Assembly (NCBI GenBank): GCA_012729635.1
Contig: JAAYCT010000039.1
Location: forward strand, 1-64,000
From: Clostridiaceae bacterium
Lineage (GTDB): Bacteria > Bacillota > Clostridia > Saccharofermentanales > Saccharofermentanaceae
Length of the DNA stretch: 64,000 nucleotides
Direction of reading: 5' to 3'
Program-made: the position numbers and the translations under genes
In this document: piece after piece, positions 15,601-24,940 of the stretch
Numbering within the stretch: position 1 is the stretch's first letter
Layout of the letters: every line of letters starts with the position of its first letter
Notes under the pieces: model-generated
What the model was told of the DNA's origin: nothing
The model's input: only the letters and a program-made list of their open reading frames with translations
The model's database searches: none

Positions 15601-18132
15601 ATGGCAAAAATGACTCGTCTGGCCACGACGGTAACCGCACGATATTTCCCATCCAATGAATTAACGGACGCTTTTTATATGGACGGTCGACTCACGAGCA
15701 AACGGGAGACCCGTTCGGCGGATATTACTACGGATAAAGAGGATCGCGGTTTTTTCTTCTCCGTTTTCTCCCATGCAACGATTCCGGGTACAGATTCCAA
15801 TGCCTTACCTCCGTACGAGCCGGCGCTCCGCAAATTGCTCAATGATGTCAAGGGCGGGCGCAAGACATTGGATGACCAGATCGGAGAAATGGTAAATACG
15901 GCCGTATCCGTTACCGGCAGACTCAAGATTCAGGCGGAGAACGCACGTTCTCCGTTTTTCGCGGGCTTTATCGTCAAGGACTCCGAGGCTTTCGCAATCA
16001 CTCTCGGTAAAGGCCTGACGTTTTTGTATCGGGACGATACTCTTTTTCCGATGACCGCCGCGGATATCAAAATCGACCCGGTCAATACCTCATGTCAGAA
16101 GGTTGATCATTTCTATAATTATTGCGCGACCAAGACCGCCACCGCATTGTGTTCCAATATCGCACAGCTTCGGGTGGACGACTGTATTATCGCTTGTAAC
16201 CGCGAATTATATGATGCTCTCGGTCAGCACGAACTTCTCCGCATTCTGTATGATGCCGAGGATCAGTGTGAGGCTGCCGGAAATGTGATTACCGAGGCAT
16301 CTGCGAAGATGCCGAATGTCCCGATGCAATTTCTGATTGCATTTGTGGAAAATGTTACCGCTCCCGAAAAGGGTGGGTTCTTCGGCTTCGGCCGCAAGAA
16401 GAATCCAAAGGCTCAAGAGCAGGAAGCATATATTCCCGACGATGAGGTACCGGTTACACCCGAACCCGATGCGGTTCTCGTTTCCGCAACGGATACGGAG
16501 CCCGATGTCCCGGAGCCGTTGTTTTTCGGGAATGAACCTTCGAATCCTCTGGCTGAACCTCTGGCCGAAAAGCCGGTGGCTCCTGCCGGCCCCGAGGACT
16601 CCATTCACATCAACGATGAGGAGATGAAGCCGTTCGGGGAAGCGCCGAAAAAGACCGAGCCGGAAAAGGATGAAGACGGATTGGTTAAACCGGCAGATAA
16701 GACCGAAGCCCCGGGAGAACAGAGCGAAAAGTCCGTGGACGAAAAGCCGGCCGCTGAAGATGCCGCGGAGATGAAGACGGAAGAGAAAGTAAAGACGGCA
16801 CAGAAGGAAGAAATCGCTTCTTCGGAAACCTCGGCCGAGACCGTTTGGGTATCGGATCCGAAGGACGAGAAAGATGTCGGTGATCAGGTTGAGATAAAAG
16901 AAGTCACGGATAAAACCGAATCGAAAAAGCAAACAGCAGAGGAAGAGTCGTGGGATTTCATCTCCGCCGTCGCGGGTGAGGATGAATCGCCTGCAACGGA
17001 AAGCAAATCGACCGTTGATGATACGGGCGAAGAAACGGAGAACGAAATGGGGAATTTTGATTTCGACGGCAAAGACACTCCTCAGTACATTCCGGATGAT
17101 GATAACGACGAGGGGACCCCTTTGATGTTTGGAGACGATGAAGCAGTCGAAGGTCCCCAAGAAGAAGAGGAATACACGGAGGAAGATTACGTCTATACCG
17201 ATTTTTCCGAAGACCAGATTCCTTCGGCGGACGACGGTTACGGGACGGACGGCGTTGCCGCACGAAATGACGGATATTATATTCCGTTTGATTCCGAACA
17301 GCCGGTGCAACCGATCGGGACGACAGGGGGAGACATTCCCGAAATGCCGATATACGACGCTCCGAGCTATCAACCTCCGACGTATTTCGATGAGGATTTC
17401 TCCGGAACAGGTTACGAGCCGAAAAACTCGTATTCCATGGGTTCTTTTGATATGCCCGAAGAGGACAGTGATGTTCGTCGCGACTATCCTCCGAAGTCAT
17501 CGAGCGGAGACGGCATGGATTTCTCTTACGGGATGCCGCCTGCCGCCCCTCATTCGGGATCCGGTTATTCATCTCCGAGAGGGAGCGGACCGAGACCGGG
17601 AGGACCGCCGAAGCCGCCGCCGAGACCGGGACAGCCAAGGCCTCGTTCCGGTGATCCGTTTGATCAGGATCGCGGATTTGATTACGGGGATACGGACCGT
17701 GTTTTCAAGAGAAATTCGCTGTGGATGGTGATTCTCGGAATCGTTTGCGTGATTCTGATTATCGTATTAATTGCTGTAGCGATAAACCAATGCTCCGGAG
17801 GAGATCCGCAGGAAACGGATCCGGTTCAGTCATCTCAGCCATCTTCGAGCCAACAACCCGAAACGACAACCACTTCCACGTCGGAAACAGACCCAACACA
17901 GCCGACAATCCCGGGGAAGGAACCGATCGGATACTTTGAATTCTCGGCGACGACCGGATACAGGACTTGGTGGGACCTGTTCTATACGGTTTATGATATC
18001 GACATTAAGAAGGAAACCGACCCGCGGATTCAGACCATTATTTCGTATAACGAATTAGAATCGGATTATACGCCGCAACCGGGGGACCGGATTATGTTGC
18101 CGCCCTCCTCCATGCTGACATCCTCCGACTGA
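15601..18132 (+). CDS. Degenerate PP2C-like domain, acidic linker, membrane segment and LysM
   Basis: An 843-residue protein with four parts. Residues 1-270 follow the PP2C phosphatase order of strands and helices (for example VDDCIIACNRELYDAL, close to the usual GDxLLLCSDGLxD block), but the metal-binding Asp-Gly and GDSR-type sites are absent (FSHATIPG, LGKGLTFLY). Residues 275-640 are a very acidic linker rich in Glu, Asp and Pro; 645-690 are Gly/Pro/Arg-rich. A single helix (706-730, MVILGIVCVILIIVLIAVAI) follows, then a Ser/Thr stalk and a C-terminal LysM-like domain (about 775-838, ending QPGDRIMLPPSS). The predicted topology is pseudophosphatase inside, LysM in the wall. Function unknown; sensing or tethering the envelope is an inference. 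Confidence 0.75.
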   Translation: MAKMTRLATTVTARYFPSNELTDAFYMDGRLTSKRETRSADITTDKEDRGFFFSVFSHATIPGTDSNALPPYEPALRKLLNDVKGGRKTLDDQIGEMVNTAVSVTGRLKIQAENARSPFFAGFIVKDSEAFAITLGKGLTFLYRDDTLFPMTAADIKIDPVNTSCQKVDHFYNYCATKTATALCSNIAQLRVDDCIIACNRELYDALGQHELLRILYDAEDQCEAAGNVITEASAKMPNVPMQFLIAFVENVTAPEKGGFFGFGRKKNPKAQEQEAYIPDDEVPVTPEPDAVLVSATDTEPDVPEPLFFGNEPSNPLAEPLAEKPVAPAGPEDSIHINDEEMKPFGEAPKKTEPEKDEDGLVKPADKTEAPGEQSEKSVDEKPAAEDAAEMKTEEKVKTAQKEEIASSETSAETVWVSDPKDEKDVGDQVEIKEVTDKTESKKQTAEEESWDFISAVAGEDESPATESKSTVDDTGEETENEMGNFDFDGKDTPQYIPDDDNDEGTPLMFGDDEAVEGPQEEEEYTEEDYVYTDFSEDQIPSADDGYGTDGVAARNDGYYIPFDSEQPVQPIGTTGGDIPEMPIYDAPSYQPPTYFDEDFSGTGYEPKNSYSMGSFDMPEEDSDVRRDYPPKSSSGDGMDFSYGMPPAAPHSGSGYSSPRGSGPRPGGPPKPPPRPGQPRPRSGDPFDQDRGFDYGDTDRVFKRNSLWMVILGIVCVILIIVLIAVAINQCSGGDPQETDPVQSSQPSSSQQPETTTTSTSETDPTQPTIPGKEPIGYFEFSATTGYRTWWDLFYTVYDIDIKKETDPRIQTIISYNELESDYTPQPGDRIMLPPSSMLTSSD

Positions 18133-18150
18133 TTGAAACGATCATCTGGG

Positions 18151-18216
18151 GGGTCTCCGTTGTGCCTTCGGGCAACCGAACCTCGCGTTCGGAACAATAC
18201 GGGGACCCTTTTTTTT
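18151..18216 (+). terminator. Three-way-junction intrinsic terminator
   Basis: A closing stem (gggtctccgt 18151-18160 with acggggaccc 18199-18208, one G-U pair) encloses two further hairpins: tgcc-ttcg-ggca (18163-18174, a UUCG tetraloop) and ccgaac-ctcgc-gttcgg (18176-18192). Eight Ts follow. It begins 18 bases after the PP2C-LysM stop, so termination of that gene is the simplest role; the branched shape is unusual. Confidence 0.75.
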
Positions 18217-18236
18217 ATCGATCTAATCGCGAAGAC

Positions 18237-18265
18237 TGGAAAAATGACCGCTTTCCGTATACAAT
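18237..18265 (+). promoter_or_regulatory. Promoter of the aminotransferase-serA operon
   Basis: TGGAAA (18237-18242) and TACAAT (18260-18265) are separated by 17 bases. It lies between the branched terminator and ATG 18303, the expected position for the serine operon promoter. The -35 is only a partial match. Confidence 0.45.
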
Positions 18266-18302
18266 CATATGGATAATTCCGGAAAACCCTGGAGGTGAAC
18301 AA

Positions 18303-19388
18303 ATGCACAAAAGACTCTTCATACCCGGCCCCGTGGATGTCTTGCCGGAAGTTCTTGATAAAATGACGACTCCGATGATCGGACATCGAACCAAAGATAT
18401 TTCCGCACTGCAGGAAAGAATCTCCGAAAAACTGAAGCGGGTCATGCGGACGAATAACACGATTCTTCTTTCCTCTTCATCCGGAAGCGGTCTGATGGAG
18501 GGAGCCGTGCGATGTTTCACACAGGAAAGAGCTGCCGTTTTTTCCGTCGGAGCCTTCGGTGACCGTTGGTACAAAATGTGTACGGCGAATTCGGTGCCGG
18601 CCGATCTCTTTCGTTCGGATCCGGGCGAGCCGACGACACCGGAAATGGTTCGGCAAGCACTCGCAACCGGGAAATACGACATGATCACGATAACGCAAAA
18701 CGAAACATCTACCGGAATAAGAAATCCGATGCGTGAAATTCACGAGGTTTTATCGGATTATCCGGACGTAATCCTTTGTGTGGATGCGGTCAGTTCAATG
18801 GGCGGGGACGACATACCCGTCGACGAACTGGGCATTGATGTTTGTATAACGTCCACCCAGAAATGTCTGGGGCTTCCTCCGGGAATGTCTGTTGCATCCG
18901 TGTCGGACCGCGCGATAAAAAAAGCGGAGCGGATACCGAACCGGGGTCTGTATTTTGACTATGTCGAGCTGTACAAATTCGTGAAGGAGAAGCCGTATCA
19001 ATACCCTTCGACTCCTTCCATTCCGCATATGTTTGCTCTGGACTATCAGCTGGATCGCATATTGAAGGAGGGCCTTGCGGCGAGATACGAAAGACATCTC
19101 GCCCTATCATCCCTTGTTTGGGAGTGGGGAAAGAAGAACTGCGCGTTGTTTTCAAATCCTACGTATCTTTCCGTTACGGTAACGTGTTTGAAAAATACTT
19201 TCGGCATGGATTTTTCTAAAATCAATGCGGCCATGGGACAAAGAGGCTTCCAACTTTCAAACGGATACGGCGCATTAAAGGACATAACATTCCGGATTGC
19301 GCACATGGCGGACATGACCGTAGAAGAAATGAAGAACATGCTCAAGAACTTAGACGAGGTAATCACCGAGCTCAAGAACGGTGACTGA
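18303..19388 (+). CDS. Class V aminotransferase (serine-pyruvate/alanine-glyoxylate type)
   Basis: A 361-residue PLP enzyme. The N-terminal KRLFIPGPVDVLPEV and IGHRTKDISAL are typical of the serine-glyoxylate/alanine-glyoxylate group. CVDAVSSMGGDDIPVDELGID contains the Asp that contacts PLP, and CITSTQKCLGLPPG holds the PLP lysine. It precedes serA by 27 bases. In Clostridia lacking a standard SerC, such enzymes paired with SerA are thought to transaminate the serine-pathway intermediate, so a role in serine synthesis is likely; the exact substrate is inferred. ATG 18303 follows CTGGAGGTGA; the open frame upstream to 18162 covers the terminator and is not used. Confidence 0.88.
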   Translation: MHKRLFIPGPVDVLPEVLDKMTTPMIGHRTKDISALQERISEKLKRVMRTNNTILLSSSSGSGLMEGAVRCFTQERAAVFSVGAFGDRWYKMCTANSVPADLFRSDPGEPTTPEMVRQALATGKYDMITITQNETSTGIRNPMREIHEVLSDYPDVILCVDAVSSMGGDDIPVDELGIDVCITSTQKCLGLPPGMSVASVSDRAIKKAERIPNRGLYFDYVELYKFVKEKPYQYPSTPSIPHMFALDYQLDRILKEGLAARYERHLALSSLVWEWGKKNCALFSNPTYLSVTVTCLKNTFGMDFSKINAAMGQRGFQLSNGYGALKDITFRIAHMADMTVEEMKNMLKNLDEVITELKNGD

Positions 19389-19415
19389 ACCGGGAGAAGA
19401 AAACAGGAGGAAAAA

Positions 19416-21023
19416 ATGAAAATATTAATTACGGAAAAAATCGCAGCGGATTCAGTTCAATACCTGTTGGACAGGGGATTGCAGGTTGATGAGCGCCTGG
19501 GGCTGTCTCAGGCGGAGATTGAGGATATTGTCGAGCCCTATGATGCTCTGATCGTGCGAAGCGTCACGAAGGTCAACAAAGACTTGCTATCCAGAGCAAA
19601 AAACATGAAGGTGGTGGGTCGTGCCGGTAACGGAATCGACAATATTGATGTCGCCACTTGCACCGAAAAGGGGATTATTGCGGTTAATACGCCTGAAGCA
19701 AACATTATGGCGGCCGGGGAATTGGCGGTCGGTCTTGCGTTTGCGATTTTCAGGAACATCTGCTACGCAAACGAGGCATCGAGAAGAGATGATTTTCGTC
19801 GCGGGCGTATGATCGGAAACGAACTGGAAGGAAAGACGGTCGGGATTATCGGACTGGGTCGTATCGGATCGATCGTAGCCAGAAAACTCAAGGGAATCGG
19901 CATGGAGGTCATTGCGTATGACCCTTATATTTCGACGGAGAAATTCGAACGGGTCGGCGCAAAAAAATGCCCGACGCTGGAAGAATTACTCGTCGCTTCC
20001 GATTTGATTTCATTTCATACACCCAAGACCAAGGAAACATATAACATGATTGACGCGCCCGAATTGGCAAAGTGCAAGAAGGGCGTCCGCATAGTAAACG
20101 CCGCCCGTGGAGGATTGGTCAACGAAACGGCATTGTACGAGGCACTGAAGTCGGGACAGGTCGCTTCTGCTGCGATCGATGTTTTTGACAAGGAACCTTC
20201 TTATGACAAGGAGCCGGGGGTACAGAAGTATTCGCATCCGCTTCTTGAATTACCGAACTTTGTTTACACGCCCCATCTGGGCGCATCTTCGCACGAGGCC
20301 AATCATAATGTCGGAACCGCTGTCACGGAGTTGGTCGCGAAAGCATTGGAGGGGGAGTTGGTCGCCGCAATCAATATGCCGAGCTGCTCCGGAAACATGT
20401 CGATACTCAAGCCGTACGCATCCCTTTGCGAGAAGCTCGGGCGTATCTATTTTCAGGCGGAAAAAACACCGGTCAAGAGAATCGAGATCTGTTATCGCGG
20501 CGAACTGGCCGATCAGGAGACCGGGGTACTCACTCTTTCGGTTCTGAAAGGTTTTCTTTCCTCGCTATCGTCCGAACGAGTCAGCTTTGTCAATGTCCGG
20601 AAGGCGGTCGAGGATCGCGGTATCGAAGTGGTTGAGAGCAAAACGACGCACATTAAAAGATACAATAATTTAGTCAATTTGAAATTTCTGACGGAGGACG
20701 ATCGTGAATTGAGCCTCAACGGTACGGTGTTCGGAGTCGGGACGGAGGTCCTGGTGACTTTCTTCGGGTACCAGATGAACTTCGAGCTGGCTCCGATGGT
20801 TATCGCGATGCAAAACGAGGATGTCCCCGGAATCATCGGAAAGGTCGCAACTCTGCTCGGAGAGCATGACATCAACATTGCGAGCATGCACTGGGGAAGA
20901 AAACCGGGCTCCGGAAAAGCACAGTCGTTTATCGCGATTGATCAACCCGTGCCGGAAGAAATGGTCGACTCCTTCACGAGCATTCCCGGAGTACTGCGTT
21001 TCACTCAATTGGATTTTACCTGA
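19416..21023 (+). CDS. serA: D-3-phosphoglycerate dehydrogenase
   Basis: A 535-residue type I SerA, the full-length form. It has the catalytic and NAD-binding domains (Rossmann loop GIIGLGRIGSIVARKL; VNAARGGLVNETAL; the catalytic His in THLGASSHEA), an intervening substrate-binding (ASB) domain from about 315, and a C-terminal ACT domain (NEDVPGIIGKVATLLGEHDI, then IASMHWGRKP). It oxidises 3-phosphoglycerate in the first step of serine synthesis; the ACT domain suggests serine control. It is co-transcribed with the upstream aminotransferase and ends at a strong terminator. Confidence 0.96.
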   Translation: MKILITEKIAADSVQYLLDRGLQVDERLGLSQAEIEDIVEPYDALIVRSVTKVNKDLLSRAKNMKVVGRAGNGIDNIDVATCTEKGIIAVNTPEANIMAAGELAVGLAFAIFRNICYANEASRRDDFRRGRMIGNELEGKTVGIIGLGRIGSIVARKLKGIGMEVIAYDPYISTEKFERVGAKKCPTLEELLVASDLISFHTPKTKETYNMIDAPELAKCKKGVRIVNAARGGLVNETALYEALKSGQVASAAIDVFDKEPSYDKEPGVQKYSHPLLELPNFVYTPHLGASSHEANHNVGTAVTELVAKALEGELVAAINMPSCSGNMSILKPYASLCEKLGRIYFQAEKTPVKRIEICYRGELADQETGVLTLSVLKGFLSSLSSERVSFVNVRKAVEDRGIEVVESKTTHIKRYNNLVNLKFLTEDDRELSLNGTVFGVGTEVLVTFFGYQMNFELAPMVIAMQNEDVPGIIGKVATLLGEHDINIASMHWGRKPGSGKAQSFIAIDQPVPEEMVDSFTSIPGVLRFTQLDFT

Positions 21024-21046
21024 TGATCAGCATAAGGAAGAGAACG

Positions 21047-21075
21047 AATGCCGGCGCAAAACGCCGGCATTTTTT
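21047..21075 (+). terminator. Intrinsic terminator after serA
   Basis: A perfect 10-bp GC-rich stem (aatgccggcg with cgccggcatt) with a 5-base loop is followed by a run of Ts. It lies 24 bases after the serA stop and before the convergent DUF2298 gene. Confidence 0.92.
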
Positions 21076-21100
21076 CGTGTGACCGATACTGCGTTGGAGA

Positions 21101-23782
21101 TTAATTCTGCGACCCGGAGGAAACCCGGACGATGTACAGGTCGTCGGTCGAAAAAACGATATCGCCCATTTTAAGAATCATCGGATCATTTATTGATTCG
21201 TATCGGCCTCGCTCCTGATTTCCCACAATGATGAACCGGACCTGATATTGATTGATATAGGAACGAACCAGGTGTTCATCTTCGGAGGTATAGATCGTAT
21301 CAACCGCCAAATGGCGCGGCCAGATGATATCCTCCCAAAGACTGCGCTTTTGGGGGTTCTGAACGAGTTCTTCGGCTTCCTCGTCCCAAATTCCTTGAAA
21401 ACGCCAGAGCCATTCGTGCGTATACCAGCCGAAAATCGTCGGAAGTCCCGTGTAGGCGGACACGACGCAGGAGTCCGTATAACTCCATCCGTACGCCTCA
21501 CAGATGACATGTGAGCCGACGACATTCTCATTCAGATAATCTATGGCTCGTGCATAGGAGAGCATACTGTTCTGCCCGTCGGGGAGATGAGGACTCATTC
21601 GGAATCGAAGAGCGTGTGTTCCGTTGAGTCCTTGATAACGATCCATGCTGATCTCGCCGGTTCTTTGCCGAACGGAGACGCTCGGGTAGTGACCGGGAAC
21701 AAAAAGAAGAAGAGCAAGGATCAACGAAAGAAAGATAAAAGCACCGGAACGACTCCCGTTCTTTTTCGTGTGCATCATGATTCGGAAAAGGGCGTAACCG
21801 AGAACCAGAGAAAGCAGAATAAACGCGGCGAAGGTAAATTTGAACATCGTGTTGGTGCGATCGTAATCCCCGTGATAGATATCCCGAACAAAGATAATTT
21901 CAGGGGCAAGAAGCATCAGAATACCGACGACGGCGACACCGCACATAAAGATATCGGAGCGGTTGCGCGTCCCCAGAAATCGGGAAACCGGATCTCGGAA
22001 AAGAGCGGAATCCCGTAAAGAAATGTATTCCGGTTTTCGTTTGGCTCGCTTGGGAGCAAGAGGCGATCCGTCACAGATGACCGCGATAATCAGTAATAGG
22101 GCAAACAGAAGATGTACGAACCAGACAATAAAAAACTGATACGGAGCGGTTCGGATTTTAACCAGACCGATTGCGTTGGAAATCATTTCGAATTGTGACT
22201 GGAAGGGAAGAGAGAGAATGTGCGCCGAGGTAAAAAGAAACGACATGCCCATGCCCGTCCGGGTCAATGTCGAAGGCAGAAGGATGGCACCGAGCGCACA
22301 TACAATAAAAACCGGAACCTGAACGGCGGCGTGTACTGTCGCTTGGGATGAAAAACGAAGGTAAAAACCCAAAATCAGGCTGATCTGCATCATGAATGCG
22401 ATGCTTCCCGCAAATGAGAATTTTGAGGAGAGCGAGTGGTAGATGAACAGCGCCATCGATGAAAAAACAAAATAGATCAGAAAATCCCAGTAATTGCACA
22501 TCGTACAAAGGCAAAGAAGAACGGAGGTCAGAATGATTTCCGGGACCAAAAGGCGTTTAAACTCATACGTGATTGCATCTTTCCAAGCATCCTTCCGCGA
22601 GCCGTCACCGGAAAACAGTAACCGGGATCCGCCCCGATCCGCGGCCCGGTTGCGATGGACCAAGACGAACAAAACCGCGATGATCAAAAGAACGATCATC
22701 ATCGAAACGACATGGGCATGCAGGTCTCCGATCAGATAGGAATAAAAAGGGAACTCGTGAATCGTATAGTCTCCGTGTCGAATTACCTCACCGGCATCGC
22801 TGATTATTTTAACGTCGGGATTGTGTCCGATATAGCGGGTTGAGTTCGGATAGAAGAAATGATCGGTCGAACCGATTTTTGCACCCAGTTTCTCGAAAAA
22901 CGGGAGGATTCGATTCCCGATGCTTTTCTCATCATAAAAGAAGGAATGGGCGTTTCCCATAACGACAACGGCGAGTCCGGACAGCAGGCCGACGGGATAG
23001 CGAAGAAACGAAGGGGATTTCAGTCCGTTTTTGATCGCACCCTCATAACTCATGGTGCCGATGGAAAAGGCCATTGAGAAGGGAAGAGCGATACTCGTAC
23101 ACATCGAAAGAACATACGCGGTGCCCGGAACGATCCGGTTCAGTTTGGTAAGAAACGCATAGATGTATTGCCCGTAATAATAATAATTGATGCTTTCGCC
23201 CGCAAGCCAGGGGTCCGGTGCGGGTAAAGTCTCTGTCCTCAAAAGAGAGTTCAGAAAAGCGAAATCCATGAATTTTTCTTCACCGTTGATTTCGGGAAAT
23301 ATTCCTTTGACAAAGCACAGAATCAGCAGAAAAGATGCAAATAAAACTTCACTTCCGATCATTTCATATACATTATCCGGTTTTGAAAGATTATCCAGGG
23401 CCTCTTTTCGGAGGCGAGGAATCGACCATGATATCGCCGCCGTAAAAAACAAGCTCAGAATTACAAATAACCGGGAAAACGGAATGATGCGAAGATAGCA
23501 AAAGGTCCACAGAAAGAAAGAGGCAAGAAGGATTCCGAGTGCCTTCGAAAAGCCGTATCCCTTGGAGCGAAAGCCGGAAAAAAGCCACGAAGCGATCGGG
23601 AAAGCCGCCAGCCCAAAGATAAAAAGCGTCAGCCACCAAAGAAAAAATGAGAGGGCATCATCGGCCCCGTTTTTTGAAAGGAATAGAAAGGAAAACAGGA
23701 AAACATAAATGGGCAAAAGCATTGCGAGAACAATCGGCATTGTTTCGACGCGAACCCTCGCCTTGGTTTTTTTGGCGGCCAT
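21101..23782 (-). CDS. DUF2298 (YYY-domain) polytopic membrane protein
   Basis: An 893-residue protein with about 15-20 predicted membrane helices. Near residue 199 the run of four tyrosines in ESINYYYYGQYIYAFL is the hallmark of the DUF2298/Chlor_Arch_YYY family, seen in Chloroflexi, archaea and some Clostridia. Conserved acidic residues (FPEINGEEKFMDF) and PDPWLAGE precede it, resembling GT-C glycosyltransferases that use lipid-linked sugars. The last 180 residues form a soluble domain (RLSP-like MSPHLPDGQ, HEWLWRFQG). It follows the FAD oxidoreductase by 78 bases. A glycosyltransferase role is likely by fold; substrate unknown. Confidence 0.82.
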   Translation of the reverse strand: MAAKKTKARVRVETMPIVLAMLLPIYVFLFSFLFLSKNGADDALSFFLWWLTLFIFGLAAFPIASWLFSGFRSKGYGFSKALGILLASFFLWTFCYLRIIPFSRLFVILSLFFTAAISWSIPRLRKEALDNLSKPDNVYEMIGSEVLFASFLLILCFVKGIFPEINGEEKFMDFAFLNSLLRTETLPAPDPWLAGESINYYYYGQYIYAFLTKLNRIVPGTAYVLSMCTSIALPFSMAFSIGTMSYEGAIKNGLKSPSFLRYPVGLLSGLAVVVMGNAHSFFYDEKSIGNRILPFFEKLGAKIGSTDHFFYPNSTRYIGHNPDVKIISDAGEVIRHGDYTIHEFPFYSYLIGDLHAHVVSMMIVLLIIAVLFVLVHRNRAADRGGSRLLFSGDGSRKDAWKDAITYEFKRLLVPEIILTSVLLCLCTMCNYWDFLIYFVFSSMALFIYHSLSSKFSFAGSIAFMMQISLILGFYLRFSSQATVHAAVQVPVFIVCALGAILLPSTLTRTGMGMSFLFTSAHILSLPFQSQFEMISNAIGLVKIRTAPYQFFIVWFVHLLFALLLIIAVICDGSPLAPKRAKRKPEYISLRDSALFRDPVSRFLGTRNRSDIFMCGVAVVGILMLLAPEIIFVRDIYHGDYDRTNTMFKFTFAAFILLSLVLGYALFRIMMHTKKNGSRSGAFIFLSLILALLLFVPGHYPSVSVRQRTGEISMDRYQGLNGTHALRFRMSPHLPDGQNSMLSYARAIDYLNENVVGSHVICEAYGWSYTDSCVVSAYTGLPTIFGWYTHEWLWRFQGIWDEEAEELVQNPQKRSLWEDIIWPRHLAVDTIYTSEDEHLVRSYINQYQVRFIIVGNQERGRYESINDPMILKMGDIVFSTDDLYIVRVSSGSQN

Positions 23783-23860
23783 ATTTCCTCCTTGTGATGC
23801 GCATGTTGTGTTTACAGAGCAATATCGCCGCGGCGTTAAATCCCGTTTGTTTCACAGCGA

Positions 23861-24940
23861 TCAGTAGATCCGTTCAATCACCGTTCCGGTGCCCGGAAGA
23901 GACCTTCCGGAAATGGATTCTTCAATCATCTTGACGGTTTCGCCGGCCAGTGCGATGGTCGGATCCATTCGGTATTCCGAAGATACGACGTTGTCTCCGA
24001 CCATCGCAAGACTGCTCAAAAACAGACCCGGAAGCGGAGAAGTAAGCGGAAGTTCCGGAACGGATGTGGGTAAAGCATACCGGGTACGCGTCAATCGCCA
24101 TGTTTTGATATCGCTTCGAACCAGCGAGGGGCTCAGCTTCTGTAAAGACTTGAAAAAAGCTTTGAAAACATCGGCATCGGATTGCGTCCACATCGGATGC
24201 GAAGTATGGAATGAACCGGATAGATAAAGGATATGCCCCCCGTATCTTCGCTCACCCACCAAATTGGTGTGCTGGATAATACGCTGAAACGGATAATCGT
24301 CTCCGAACGGCCGGGAAAAGCACCCGGTGAACGGGCTTTTCATCACCAGAAGGAGACTCATATTCGCTTTGTACGTGATATCCATCAGCGGGTCGCGAAA
24401 ATCGGTCGGCAGATCCAGATTGTGGGTGATATGCGCAAGATTACGACAGGATCCGGTAAAAAGGACGACATCGGAGTCCAGCACGATCGTCGTACAGTCC
24501 GAAAGAACGCAGGAGACACGATACTGTCGTTTCTCATCCTCGGACACATCAATGTCCATAACGGTATATCCGTAGTAAATGATTCCGCCCTGGTCGGTAA
24601 TCTCCTGAGAAAGAGCGCTGATCAACGAATGAAAACCTTTTTCGGGATACCCGAGTTTTTTTCTTCCGGCTCTTCCGTACCAGTAGGAATCATGCCAGGA
24701 GATATCCTCGTGAAGACCGAGTTCCTTCAGAAGAGCGAGGACATTGCGGTCGTTTTTTCGGATATGATGCGGCAGTAATTCAATATACTCGTGACCGATA
24801 CGGACCGAGGAAAGCATTCCGCCCGGTGTTGAATGCTGCTCGACCACCTGAACGCGAAATCCGCGCTGTGCGAGCTTTCTGGCGCATACCAGACCGGTCA
24901 GGCCGGCTCCGACAATACATATGGACGGGCGGTTGGGCAT
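23861..24940 (-). CDS. NAD(P)/FAD-dependent oxidoreductase, amine-oxidase-like
   Basis: A 359-residue flavoprotein. The N-terminal dinucleotide fold is IVGAGLTGLVCARKLAQRG followed by the acidic VVEQHSTPGGM; the C-terminal FAD segment is FLSSLAMVGDNVVSSEYRMD. Between them, sequences such as GYPEKGFHSLISALSQEI resemble UDP-galactopyranose-mutase and protoporphyrinogen-oxidase relatives. At about 360 residues it is shorter than most amine oxidases. Its ATG overlaps the DUF1015 stop (TAATG), so the two are coupled. Its placement before a YYY-domain protein suggests lipid- or glycan-related chemistry; the substrate is unknown. Confidence 0.78.
   Translation of the reverse strand: MPNRPSICIVGAGLTGLVCARKLAQRGFRVQVVEQHSTPGGMLSSVRIGHEYIELLPHHIRKNDRNVLALLKELGLHEDISWHDSYWYGRAGRKKLGYPEKGFHSLISALSQEITDQGGIIYYGYTVMDIDVSEDEKRQYRVSCVLSDCTTIVLDSDVVLFTGSCRNLAHITHNLDLPTDFRDPLMDITYKANMSLLLVMKSPFTGCFSRPFGDDYPFQRIIQHTNLVGERRYGGHILYLSGSFHTSHPMWTQSDADVFKAFFKSLQKLSPSLVRSDIKTWRLTRTRYALPTSVPELPLTSPLPGLFLSSLAMVGDNVVSSEYRMDPTIALAGETVKMIEESISGRSLPGTGTVIERIY

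Noticed and set aside
16207-17373. A 388-codon minus-strand open frame.
   Set aside because: It is antisense to the acidic linker of the PP2C-LysM gene, where Glu/Asp-rich codons give few stops on the other strand; the translation is Arg/Phe-rich and unlike any protein.
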